64,000 bases of DNA. Source: Antedon bifida (lineage: Eukaryota; Echinodermata; Crinoidea; Comatulida; Antedonidae). Position 1 is the first letter of the stretch. Each line of letters begins with the position of its first letter. Positions 49,801-59,036 of this stretch are shown here, one piece after another. The notes beneath the pieces were generated by a model. The model was not told the DNA's origin and searched no databases. It saw only the letters and a program-made list of their open reading frames with translations. The stretch is from assembly GCA_963402885.1 (NCBI GenBank), contig OY727100.1:19687665-19751664 (forward strand), read 5' to 3'. The translations under genes and the position numbers were made by a program.

Positions 49801-52002
49801 GATTGATAAAATAATATTCACATTTTTTTACCTATGAATAATTCTGACTTTTTAATGAATATTAATATTTAGACAATAATACGTTTAGCAACAGAAATAA
49901 GAATGATTTCACTAACTTTCCTTTATTTATTACGTTTAATTAGATTTCAAATTGCGCAAATTGTTCAATAATCATAATAATATTAAATAATAATAGACAG
50001 CACTTTTTGCATTCCATACTATGGGGCCGAGTTGACCGATTAGTTTTTGGCCGAGTTGACTTGAGGCCGACTTGACTTGAGGCCGACTTGACTTTGACCG
50101 AGACAGTTTAGGGCTGACTTGACTTGATCAAATTTGCACACAAATTTGAATAATATTAGGCCTAATAATAAGATTAACTATTTTGAATTGCTTCAAACGT
50201 TACATTGTGGGGTTTTATCTACGCAAGAGTACATTGTATACAATACCATTGTTTCAAAAGTATTACTTTTGTTACTGATATTTTTTTTTATATATTTTTC
50301 ATAATTTAGTTTAAATTTCCTTGTGCTGTAAATATGCCTAACTTTTATTTTACTTACTCTGGACGCACCTTCATTCAAGAAGTGTGCCACTCTTTCAAAA
50401 TTGTGGCTATAAAATAAATTATTATTATTATTATTTAATAATGCTAATTTTAAACTGCAGTTTTGCATTTAGTTTTTTAAGCAACTTCATTACAATATTA
50501 AAAGCATTTATTTCCCAGTCTATAAGGTTTTGAGCTAAAATCTAAAGTCTTAAATTTTAATTTCATCATCTTGATCCTCTTTGTCACTCACAACACCTTG
50601 TTGCCAGAAAATGTCACATCTATGATCCATTGCTGATTCTTATTATGAACATCGTAAGCCATTACCAGGACAAGATATCACATTACACTTGCCAGAGACA
50701 ATGTTTATTTAATTTATTTTAAAATTGTATTTTGACAAACCAAAATTAAGAAACTGACCTGACAGTTTCAGTGATCATTTCACGAGCACTTTCTTCAGAG
50801 TGCGACTATTTCCTGAGTCACGTATACAACCCTATTGTTAGGCGAACGCCACCTAACGGTGAGCATTTTGCTTAACAATATAGTTACTAATTTTGGTTTG
50901 TCAAAATAGAAGTTTAAAATAATGTATCTTAAAGATGTATTGTCCCTTGAAACACAAAAAAATGAAGGTCAAAATATTCTAAATTTAAATTGGCCATATC
51001 AAAGTAATATTAAAGTTATTCACTTTAAGTCGAAAATTCGAGCCAAAAGCAACAAGTTTACGTAATTAACAGGTAAATTAGTTGGATTACATTTCGTCTG
51101 GAAAATCGTCGCGAGCGAAAGTAAACAAAGATTTCAAACCATGAGTACGCATTATGCATATGCTAATTAGGATTGTTTACAACTCGTCACGGTTGAGAAG
51201 GTATTTTCACACAGATCGTGAGGAAGTTTTATGATTATGCATACAGAGAGTAGCCAAACAAGCGCGTTTCATTATGGGATATGTTTTGATCGAAAACTTT
51301 GACTGGAAGTCAAAGTTATTTTTTTAACAAAAAAACGTCTGTATTTCAGTTAAATGATTTTTTTTTTCGACAAATTTTTGGTGATAGTTAATAACTATTA
51401 TGATACTTCAAAATGACCCACCTTTTTTCGAAATCTGTTATTTTTTATTTTTTTGGAATTAGTCAAAGGGACAATACATCTTTAAAACCAGATGAACATT
51501 TTCAATAATTTTTATTTAATTCTAAATCTATGTTGAATTACAGTACCATATTTTATTTTCACATTAATATCTTTCTTTCAAAACCTATTAAGAAACTTTC
51601 ATTAACTTCAAAAATCTCAATTTTTTAAAAACTTTTTTTAATGGACCAAAATTGCGGAATAATTTATTAATGAATTCATTTGCAGTTGTTTTGGGTAAAG
51701 ACTAAAAACTGATGTTATTTTAGGTTATGTTTGTTTTACATTTTATATATAAAAAAAGTAATCTGAATCTTGAACCAAAACTAATATTTCACCTGCTTAC
51801 ATTTTGTTTGAGTTTGAAAAGAATATGTTTGCAATTTGTGTCTAACGTTTTGAATAATATGTTTCAGAATGTAGAAGGCTTGCATTATGCCGACTTGGAT
51901 TTTACACGGCATGCACGTTACTCCAGGAGTTCAAAAGATGACATAATACACACAGAAGAGACTACATTGTACTGCAGCATTGTTCACCATCATTCAAAAT
52001 GA
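22879..52002 (+). CDS. IgSF transmembrane receptor with ITIM/ITSM-like tail (multi-exon, ~589 aa if all exons are used)
   Basis: Exons: 22879-22909, 25952-26332, 26708-26932, 27235-27258, 28250-28279, 28810-28860, 29148-29225, 29811-29838, 29999-30055, 30527-30592, 33332-33376, 34672-34710, 35253-35297, 36684-36728, 37592-37636, 39026-39070, 40366-40404, 40947-40991, 42635-42673, 43686-43745, 44313-44354, 44724-44768, 49037-49166, 51868-52002. Early junctions are phase 1, tail junctions phase 2, and all join without stops. Signal peptide 1-26 (MRSILVLLCA|GFSIFGCILL). V-type Ig ~27-137 (C49, W66, DTGVYIC with C115). C2-type Ig ~138-212 (C153, C194; the usual Trp is replaced). Membrane helix ~251-272. 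The tail ends with ITIM L550-H-Y552-A-D-L555 and ITSM-like T578-L-Y580-C-S-I583, motifs that in vertebrates recruit SH2 phosphatases. Probably an inhibitory surface receptor; ligand unknown. The exon-23 acceptor is weak. Confidence 0.82.
24216..24590 (-). repeat. Fragment of the TGACGTCA-rich repeat family
   Basis: AGCGCTTCTATGTGCCAGATTC through AAATGATCACCTATAATTCG is nearly identical to 46,465-46,800 and, inverted, related to the array from 59 kb on. It lies in intron 1 of the IgSF gene. Confidence 0.8.
30097..30290 (+). repeat. Degenerate copy of IgSF exon 1 and following intron
   Basis: ATCCTCGTATTATTGTGTGC and ~190 bp after it match 22,889-23,095 closely, covering the 3' part of the signal-peptide exon, its donor and the start of the intron. 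The copy lacks the ATG and the donor reads GCG|GGT, so it is not a usable first exon. It follows directly on the first tail cassette exon. Confidence 0.8.
31332..31352 (+). mobile_element. TTAA-type MITE terminus, isolated
   Basis: TTAAAGATGTATTGTCCCC is present, then the sequence breaks into a T run. It is a truncated end of the family complete at 50,929-51,485. Confidence 0.6.
31485..31561. repeat. Short foldback related to the element at 48.2 kb
   Basis: TAATGGTACAAATAATGGCATGAGG and CATTCACCAAATGG occur here with a shortened centre. They match the arms of 48,208-48,376 in the same order. Confidence 0.6.
32492..35847 (+). repeat. Tandem duplication unit 1 of the IgSF tail region (~3.36 kb)
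   Basis: The unit begins GATATAGTAAAAGTATAG and contains three cassette exons: SSNGTEETKKWLEAL (33332), LQKQQEHEDSFS (34672) and SSNGTEEREKWLEAL (35253). Units 2 and 3 repeat it almost base for base. It also holds a small inverted-repeat block built on AAGAAGCCCA (33,660-33,785). Confidence 0.92.
35848..38185 (+). repeat. Tandem duplication unit 2 (~2.34 kb, internally deleted)
   Basis: Same start and end as unit 1. About 1,018 bp are missing at a junction near 37,134 (CTTCTTTGTT|CTCTCTTTAG), which removes the LQKQQ exon. The cassettes at 36684 and 37592 remain intact and in frame. Confidence 0.92.
38186..41522 (+). repeat. Tandem duplication unit 3 (~3.34 kb)
   Basis: A full unit with exons at 39026, 40366 and 40947. 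It differs from unit 1 by few substitutions and a small deletion near 41,119. Its end runs into a more diverged partial unit (about 41,523-43,260), which holds a third LQKQQ exon at 42635. Confidence 0.92.
42871..43134 (-). mobile_element. Retro-insertion with 17-bp target duplication
   Basis: Relative to the tandem units, a 264-bp block interrupts AATACAGTACATTTCTT, which is repeated exactly at 42,854-42,870 and 43,135-43,151. It begins with a T-rich run, so on the minus strand it ends CAATAAA plus poly(A). This is target-primed insertion of an RNA copy, probably a LINE 3' fragment; no protein is readable. Confidence 0.85.
45000..45448. other. Non-coding, repeat-derived intron sequence
   Basis: Contains a C run (about 45,066-45,080), TTCGCTCGCTCG, and GGCGTTTATT-like phrases also seen near 52,850 and 53,540. 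No exon is evident. It lies in the IgSF intron between exons 22 and 23. Confidence 0.4.
45449..46830 (-). repeat. Single monomer of the TGACGTCA-rich repeat family
   Basis: Starts at a small hairpin (AGGTGATCATTT / AAATGATCACCT) and ends AAAATGATCACCTATAATTCGTCAAAGTGACGAATT-like text, a variant of the array hairpin. The interior matches the 59-64-kb array in inverse orientation (for example CCCCCAATTTTTTTAACTTA) and has three TGACGTCA sites. Confidence 0.75.
47080..47485 (+). repeat. Interspersed repeat, copy 1
   Basis: Shares most of its text with 53,695-54,165: CCTTCACACGC.CGGTCCGA, ACGGCCAACTTAGTTGAAA, AACCCTTTATAATATCTTCC and GTCAGAATTAAC.ATAATTTAT. The two copies are clearly diverged. 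No coding capacity. Confidence 0.8.
48208..48376. repeat. Foldback element (~169 bp, arms ~75 bp)
   Basis: ACAAATAATGAATGTT at the left pairs with AACATTCATTATTTGT at the right. The pairing continues through GTGTAATGGTACAAATAATGG to a centre CAACGAGGCGACAGCCGAGTTG, itself a hairpin. Confidence 0.85.
48917..48940. repeat. 24-bp palindrome
   Basis: ACTATTAAACG-TT-CGTTTAATAGT, 11-bp perfect arms around a TT spacer. Confidence 0.8.
49589..49639. repeat. Perfect 24-bp hairpin with CTC loop
   Basis: Arms 49,589-49,612 and 49,616-49,639 (TTGTTGTTTACTGTAACTCC...) are exactly complementary with a three-base loop. There is no mismatch or bulge, and the loop is too short for a classical microRNA precursor. 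It lies 33 bp from the next TIR element. Confidence 0.9.
49672..50129. mobile_element. Non-autonomous TIR element with AACTCGGCC-repeat arms (~0.46 kb)
   Basis: Left arm 49,672-49,780: CAAGTCGGCCCTAAACTGTC, then tandem GTCAACTCGGCCTCA units and TATGGAA. The right arm (about 50,015-50,129) is its reverse complement. The centre is AT-rich and non-coding. A solo arm lies at 15,251. The target duplication is unclear. Confidence 0.8.
50715..50927. mobile_element. Small MITE (~0.21 kb)
   Basis: ATTTTGACAAACCAAAATTA near 50,731 and its reverse complement near 50,889 form inverted termini. The match extends outwards to TTATTTTAAA. It adjoins the TTAA-type MITE directly. Confidence 0.7.
50929..51485 (+). 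mobile_element. Complete TTAA-type MITE (~0.55 kb)
   Basis: Ends are TTAA-AGATGTATTGTCCC and GGGACAATACATCT-TTAA, a perfect 14-bp TIR flanked by TTAA. A TTAA target is used by the piggyBac and Kolobok groups among others; the mobilising transposase is not in the window. The interior is shared with fragments at 17,400, 18,073, 31,332 and 57,207. Confidence 0.85.
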
Positions 52003-52731
52003 TTAATTTAAATCACGCCATAAAGTTAAATATTGTTTTGGCGACAATGTTTTCTGGGTGATATAATATATTACAAATATGACGACGTATTGTTTAAATT
52101 ATTCAATGAATGTGGTGCGTGAAGATTATGTATGCTAGTATTACATCTTATACAAACTTTTGAATAGAATACATATAACAATAATAATAATTGTTTTTAC
52201 ATTTTGTAGAAGCTCTTAAAATATATATTCAGAAATCATGATTTGCGCTGTTAACTATACTTTACTTCAATACTGTACACATTGTATACAGTATTACTAA
52301 TCACAATGAATCAAAGAAACCCTTATATTTTGTGTAATATAGATATCATCTATGTTATAAATAATTTGTATTTAATTTGTTTGCCAAGCAACTCTAAATT
52401 CTTGCCGGAACGTCACTGCAGTATCATCTTGGAGTATTGACAAATAGCTAATATTAGAAAGATTTTCGGGGTAGGAGCTTGAATACGTTTGTTGAGAATT
52501 TGCTTGCAAACTTTCCACGTCTATCCTGGGGCGAATTTAACTATAAGTTGTGCTAAACTTAGAGCATTAAAAGAGCCTTCTGGTTAAAGGCATGTTTATA
52601 CTAGGACGACGATAATGAACGACACTTATTTTCATAGTTAAGTTAACAATTACGTAGTAACCAAATGTGCATATTTATCTATTGTTGTTTTCTTCGTATA
52701 AACAGGAAAAGTGGTAAAAAAAGAATAACAA
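52003..52731. other. 3' flank of the IgSF gene, no further gene seen
   Basis: Follows the TGA at 52,000-52,002. It should contain the receptor's 3' UTR; several AATAAA/ATAATA-like words are present, none assignable. Confidence 0.4.
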
Positions 52732-52925
52732 ATGCTTGGTAAATTGTAGATAACAGTGCGATGAATTCTACTACAAATAGTATTATTGTGTTACTATAAA
52801 TATATATAATACAATATTGTGTGTATAAATGTGGATGGGCGTTTATTAGATAGTTGGGTTTGCGGGGGGCGATTATTATTCAAAGTGATGTTTTATTGTG
52901 GAGGCGTTTATTAAAATAAATGTCA
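52732..52925 (+). repeat. 0.2-kb direct repeat, left copy
   Basis: ATGCTTGGTAAATTGTAGAT to AAAATAAATGTCA is repeated at 53,438-53,642 with few differences, including a long G run in the right copy. Between them sits a LINE fragment. Confidence 0.88.
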
Positions 52926-53437
52926 AATGCTTTTTTTTTTTTTAGTAATACAACAACATTTATTCAATATTCAATATTTTACAAAGTTTATGGGTTAAGA
53001 TACACAGAAGCCAAAGTGGCTTGTCTTTGTAGTCCTAAGCATAAACATAAAACATATTATACGGACGCATTACATTAACAAAAAATGACAGTTTGAGACA
53101 GAAAAAGAAAAAAAAAACAAAAAAAAAACAAAAAAAAAAAAACACAAACACAACAAAGTGATATTAAGCTAAATGTTTACAACCCCAATTTTGCAGTAGC
53201 AATAGTAGCTAGCAATATGTTTCAAATATCATCTTTTTAATATTGTACTTTAGCATAGGGAGTGAGGTCATGTGATTTTGTTCTAGGGTAGACTGGAGTT
53301 TATTCCAGTATGTTGGTCCTTCAATAAAAATTGATCTTTTATTAATTTCTAGTCTACTGTGTGGAATATATATCTTATTTGCGTTTCTTAATGTCTTTAA
53401 GCGATCAGTTTTAGGGTTTAAATCAATCAAGTTGTTT
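52926..53437 (-). pseudogene. LINE fragment: ORF2 C-terminus and 3' UTR with poly(A)
   Basis: On the minus strand the frame at 53,430-53,209 reads NANKIYIPHSRLEINKRSIF and IEGPTYWNKLQSTL, the closing region of a LINE reverse transcriptase. A 3' UTR with GAATAAATGTTG and a poly(A) tail (plus-strand T run about 52,932-52,944) follow. Everything upstream of the C-terminus is missing. Confidence 0.75.
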
Positions 53438-53642
53438 ATGCTTGGTAAATTGTAGATAACAGTGCGATGAATTCTACTACAAATAGTATCATTATGTTAC
53501 TATAAATATATTACAATATTGTGTGTATAAATGTGGATGGGCGTTTATTAGATAGTTGGGTTTTTTGTGGGGGGGGGGGGGGGGGGCGATTATTATTCAA
53601 AGTGATGTTTTATTGGGGAGGCGTTTATTAAAATAAATGTCA
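53438..53642 (+). repeat. 0.2-kb direct repeat, right copy
   Basis: Right partner of 52,732-52,925. It contains a run of about 19 G (53,569-53,587), where the left copy has only six. Confidence 0.88.
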
Positions 53643-53694
53643 TTCTAATAAATAATACATTATTTAATTTACACAGATCATCAGATCTCCCTAT

Positions 53695-54165
53695 GTAATT
53701 TTATAATACTATTCCCCACAATATATTCCGATGCTTTATGGCGTATATTAATTTGATCTTTATTAATTTGCAGTATAATTTTTATTTTTTAACTACCGAA
53801 CCTTCACACGCGCGGTCCGATCAGAAAATAAACAAAACTAACGGCCAACTTAGTTGAAATCAGGAAGTTGCAAAGTGAACATGTAAACTTATCCTGAACG
53901 CGGAAATTACTTCGACCCGCGTACAATTGAAATTGAATTGAAAATATACTGATGAAATCAAAAATGTTGTTATAAAACCCTTTATAATATCTTCCTAAGA
54001 TAGAAATATGGAACAATAGCGTAGTACTGAAAACTAATGTTATCAAATCTACGTTTCGTGGTACGGTACATCTAAGATAGATAAGGTAGGTATCCAAGGC
54101 GGAGATTTATACCGAAGTTTTTCCATTGAGCTCGCCTATGTCAGAATTAACAATAATTTATATAT
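53695..54165 (+). repeat. Interspersed repeat, copy 2
   Basis: Diverged copy of 47,080-47,485, ending GTCAGAATTAACAATAATTT. Non-coding. Confidence 0.8.
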
Positions 54166-54569
54166 AGATAAATAAAGTTGAAATAGGCCTAAATAAAATT
54201 TTTAAAAAAAGCATTTTTATATAAAAACGAACTTGATAAACAATGTCTGTAAACGGATTGTACACTGTAAAGATAGCTGTAGATAATGAAAGAAAACAAA
54301 CCAAACATGTATTGGTAGGATATTATGTAAAGATATATGAATACGAGTAGACAATTTGTAAACAGATGATACAAAAAATATGGTGTAAACAAAATGTTTT
54401 AAGTAAAGAGAAAATGGGTTATGGTTAGTTAATGCATGTACACTTTGATTAAGTTTCAGATTTAGCTTGTTGTCAATAAACCACTTCAAATCCACTTTAA
54501 TATTTGGAAATATTTTGTTTTATTTTGTATAACTTTTGTAAAGTATAAAGTATTAATGATTATATATCT

Positions 54570-55970
54570 AAGTTAGCTCTGGGTAAGTCTGCTGGATGTG
54601 ATGGCCTGTCCAGTGAGCACTTGCGCTATGCCAGTGGAAAACTCTCAGTTCTACTTAGTATTTGTTTTAACCTTTGTTTAAAATACGGTACGGTCCCAAG
54701 AGGTATGACTGATGTCATTCTTGTACCTATCGTAAAATCTAAGTCAGGCGGCATTACAAGCAAGGATAATTATAGACCGATTGCCCTAGCCTGTGTAATA
54801 TCTAAGGTTTTAGAACATGTTCTTATCGAATTATCTGGTGATACTATAACTTCTGATGATAGACAATTTGCCTTTAAATCTAACCATGGTACAGAAACTT
54901 GTATTTTTGTTTTTAAACAAATAGTTGATTACTACTATCGTAATGGTAGCCCTGTCTATGTATGCTACCTCTACCATTGGTCACTTTTTAAGAAATTAAT
55001 TATTAATGATACGCCATGTCCAATTGTACTAAAACCTTGGTATAATATTCAGTGTTTCATTGTTAAATGGGGCAAATCCTTTTCGGAGCCCTTTCATGTA
55101 TCAAATGGTGTTAGACAGGGAGGAGTGATGTCTCCCCATCTGTATAATATGTATATAAATGATTAGCAACAGCAAAAAAGGGTGTGAGTTAAATAATATT
55201 AAATTTAACAACCTATCGTATGCATATGACATGGTGCTTATATCACCTTCTGCATCAGGGTTGCAACATCTAATTAAAATTTCTGAATGCTTTGCGGCCA
55301 AAAATGATATTGTTTACAATGCTAAGAAATCATCTTGTATGATAATCTGTCCTAAGTCACGGAGGATTCAATTGAAACCTATTATTACCATTAATGGCAA
55401 AAGCTTAGAATATGTTGACTCAACCACATATCTTGGTCATGTTATATCCTTGGATTTATGTGATGAGTTTGATATAAAGCGGCAATACAGATCTTTGTGT
55501 ATCCGAGCCAACTCCTTGGTCAGAAAATTTAGTATGTGTTCTATCAATGTGAAATGTGTTTTATTTAGAACATATTGTGTAAATATGTATTGTGCTACAT
55601 TATGGTGCAACTATAATCAAGGTACCTTGCGATCTCTCCAGGTATGCTACAATAATGGTTTAAGAATGTTGTTGCAAAGGCCTCGACATTGCAGTGCCAG
55701 CCTCATGTTTACGGAATGTAGAATTCCCTCTTTTTATGAATTGTTAAGAATATCAATATATGGCCTGATGTGTAGACTTAATGCAAGCAAAAATATTTTA
55801 ATCTCAACGATTATAAGCAACGTCTTAGTTAAGTCGAAGATGCTCTCCAGATGGAATGCCATCCTGAGATGAGTAGTAGTAATTTTGTTTATTTTATTTA
55901 TTTCATTTATATGTAATTTACTTTCTATGGACCAGAGTTTCCGAAATAAAAGATTGAATGAATGAAATGA
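54570..55970 (+). pseudogene. Degenerate LINE reverse transcriptase (second LINE family)
   Basis: Frames 54,57x-55,166 and 55,159-55,872 together give an RT: GKSAGCDGLSSEHLRYA, KDNYRPIALACVISKVLEH, FAFKSNHGTETCIFVFKQIV, VSNGVRQGGVMSPHLYN and NGKSLEYVDSTTYLGHVI. Damage is clear. The segment that should carry the first catalytic Asp (between VYVCYL and HWSLFKKL) is deleted, the frame shifts near 55,160, and the YADD box reads YAYD. The 3' end (TGGACCAGAGTTTCCGAAAT) matches the window's first bases. The N-terminal endonuclease is absent. A jockey/I-like group is likely. Confidence 0.85.
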
Positions 55971-56821
55971 ATAAGTACAGTAGAAAAACTGATCAACCAA
56001 TCTGATAAGTTGGTAGCGTACTGCAATCGGAATGAAAGCTATTTGTAAAGCTATTTTAACTGTCGGTCCGTATAAATTGTCTAAACACCGTTTAAATCGA
56101 TGTGGTCAGTTAAACATGCAATGGTAGAATAAGATGTCAAATAAGTTAGACTATTTATATTATAATGGCTACACTAGTACAATGTTCTTTTAAAATCGGA
56201 CGATAATTGCAAATCGTTTTCTTATAGCCTAGACGTAACAATTATTTTACTGCCCGGCAAGGTATCGTACGGGTTTTATACGAGAGGCAATGGTAGCATT
56301 ATATATAATTGGATGTCCACATGAAAGTTGTAGTGATGTGACGGAAAACAATTCGTTACACCTACTCCCGTGAGTGCAATTGGGCATCTCAGCTATGTAT
56401 TATGTATGTAGTTTCGATATACGTACTTCGTTCTGTGGTGATGACATCGATAGAAAATGTCGGGTAGCATAATGGCAGGTTATGCAATGTAGGCCTTTTT
56501 GCCAAACGCTAAACGTTTATTTAAACGTTTAATAGGACTACACGTTGCGAACAAAAATTAGCACTGTGCTTAAAAGTTTGTTAACCTAAAGAACAGCCGT
56601 GACATAATATTAAAATGGTAATATCTCTACTAATTAACTTGTTGTGATTAAAGGCTTACCCACGTAAGAGAGGATAGAAAAGGAGTGCCCATGTTCGGAA
56701 GTATTGAACGTTGAAGAACAAAATTATGACATGCAGCTAGCAGCTTTTCCTGTCATTGATTGCCCTTTATAATCCGGATGACGACTTGGAAAATCATTTC
56801 CAACATTTTTTACGCAATAAA
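55971..56821. other. Intergenic; presumed upstream flank of the exon at 56,822
   Basis: No coding feature. A palindromic phrase AAACGTTTATTTAAACGTTT lies near 56,511-56,530. Confidence 0.4.
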
Positions 56822-56962
56822 ATGGCTAGAATACAAGTAAATATATTTTCTGCAATTCTTTGTATTTGCTTTGTCGAAGCTCTAAAATCTATCGATGAAA
56901 AACATGAAGTTGTACTAAACGTTGAGTTTTCGCCTAATGGTGGAATGCCAGAATTCGTATCC
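56822..56962 (+). CDS. First exon of a secreted or membrane protein (partial, unknown)
   Basis: ATG at 56,822 gives MARIQVNIFSAILCICFVEA, a good signal peptide, followed by LKSIDEKHEVVLNVEFSPNG and a GTAAGT donor in phase 0 (47 codons). An in-frame non-ATG extension exists upstream, but the ATG begins the signal peptide cleanly. I find no convincing second exon in the window. About 0.9 kb downstream HPGEYYCY, which looks like an Ig F strand, is followed by stops. The family cannot be named. Confidence 0.5.
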
Positions 56963-57206
56963 GTAAGTTTCTTTCTTTTAAGCCGATAGATAGATGATTT
57001 GAAGTTGTCAAAATAGTATAGACGTACATTTGCAATAAGTATCAATATTTTTATAGTTTCACACCAGTAGTATGCCTAACTTTTATTTGAAAGAATTGTT
57101 TTTAGAATGAGTCTTTTACATAAAGTTTGGAGAATTTTCTGTATATTAATATTACTGAATTGATTGAATATTATATGACAAAAGTTTAGACCGGTTTTTT
57201 TTGTTC

Positions 57207-57521
57207 CAGTCAAAGTTGTTAATCAAAATATATCTCATAATGCAACGCGCTTGTTTGGCTACTCTGTATGCATAATCATAAAACTTCCTCGCGATCTGTG
57301 TGAAAACACCTTCTCAACCGTGACGAGTTATAAACAATCATAATTAGCATCATGCATAATGCTTTCTCATGGTTTGAATCATGTTAATTACGTAAACTTG
57401 TTTTTGGCTAGAATTGTTCAACTTAAAGTGAATAACTCTAATATTACTTTGATATGGCCAATTTAAATTTAGAATATTTTGACCTTCATTTTTTGTGTTT
57501 CAAGGGACAATACATCTTTAA
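57207..57521 (-). mobile_element. TTAA-type MITE, left half, inverted
   Basis: From CAGTCAAAGTTGTTAATC to GGGACAATACATCTTTAA this is the reverse complement of the left part of 50,929-51,485. The other end is missing. Confidence 0.8.
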
Positions 57522-59036
57522 GTTAACTGCGTATGTGGTCAAAAGAAAAAAAAAACTTGTGAATAAAATATTGACTGCATTATTGAGGGCTAGCTCATAA
57601 TATGTTCTCCGTTATGATACTTCAGGCCTGTTCTTTGTACTGTACTGTATGAAAAGGGATTATTATGCCTACATTAGTAATGATCATGTTTTGTTTAAAA
57701 ACTAAATTTTCGTTAATAGTGAAGGACAAAATTGTTTTGTTTTATTATAGTTTTCACGGTATTTATTCATAGCCTATAGTAACAGTGAAAGCTTATCTAA
57801 TCTAACAGAGTGAGAGACATCCTGGCGAATACTATTGCTACTGAAGGAAACCAGTTGGCTAAAAAAACAGTTAGTTTAAAATGCAAACTGCCTTACACAA
57901 AGCTAAAGCTGCATTAAAAGAATATTCTGATGATTGGAGCATACTAGAAAAGGTATCGTATATGACCAAGATATAGAAGAAAATGATCAGAATATCGCTT
58001 AGAGAATATCTCTCACCATTACATTACCAACTCGATCCAAGCCAATATAAAAAGTGCTATGGATAATTAGCTTGAGTCTCAAACTCTCAGTAGCATCAAA
58101 GTGTTCATGCCGATCTAGCAGACTTGGCAGCAAAAGACTAGCTGAAATGGAAATATAGAAAGCTGAAGCAAGGCGTGAAGAGATAAAGGCGTAAAGCACT
58201 AAGCACAGCAAAGAACAAGCAAGCTAAAGCCGAAACAAAGGCAGCAGAAAAAGGTAAAAAGTATCAAAACAAATATCATACGCTGGCCACCAGTATCAGT
58301 GAAATGTCGTCATGCCTTATGTGACGCGGAATTTTCTAACGTTTTTAATTCCAGTACGTATAATACAACTATTTCAACTACAAGCTAAATTCTCAAATTA
58401 TATTATTGCATCTCGAACAACACTCAATCTATTTACCACAAAATAAAACAGTTTTAATTAGTAATACTGTAATAACAGTCTAGCACTCTAGAAAAGCCAA
58501 GCCTGGACATTGCCAAGTACAGTAATACAAAACGTAACGACATAACATTTTATTACAATGTATTCCCAAACATGTCAATTCTCATTTCTGTGTAATATAA
58601 AATAGATATTACTTATATTCAAATTATATTCCATGTATTTTTTCAATTGGCGATCATCTCTTACGAAGGACTAACGCATATTATTATAGTGTTGACCAAG
58701 TTCTACCTATTTGTTGAGTTTCGATCTAGGTTTGTGGTTATTTACTTTCTGTAGGCCTGATATACGGTACAAAAACGCACATAGGCCTACCCTTATATAC
58801 ATTTATTATGTCGCACCGGAAGAAAAAATCGATCCCATACACATTAGTTTTGTTTCTACCTGTTTTTATTGAAGAACAAACATAACATATGAGAAGCAGC
58901 ATGCCGTTATTGCCTCTCATTCCTATTATATCCATCACAAGAGTTAATTTGTCGAAACTAATTAAACACCACTGTCAGGCATCATCGTTACATGGTCGAT
59001 CCCCATCCCCATCACAAACATAATAACTAGACATGA
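57522..59036. other. No gene supported; possible coding relic at 57,800-58,300
   Basis: Around 58,130-58,260 the plus strand is rich in AAG/GAA/GCA codons (AEARREEIKA, KAETKAAEKG-like), interrupted by many stops in every frame. It may be an old pseudogene of a charged coiled-coil protein. No identity can be given. Confidence 0.3.

Noticed and set aside
57830-58260. Ig domain or coiled-coil gene
   Set aside because: HPGEYYCY and Lys/Glu/Ala-rich phrases are suggestive, but stops interrupt every frame and no exon borders agree.
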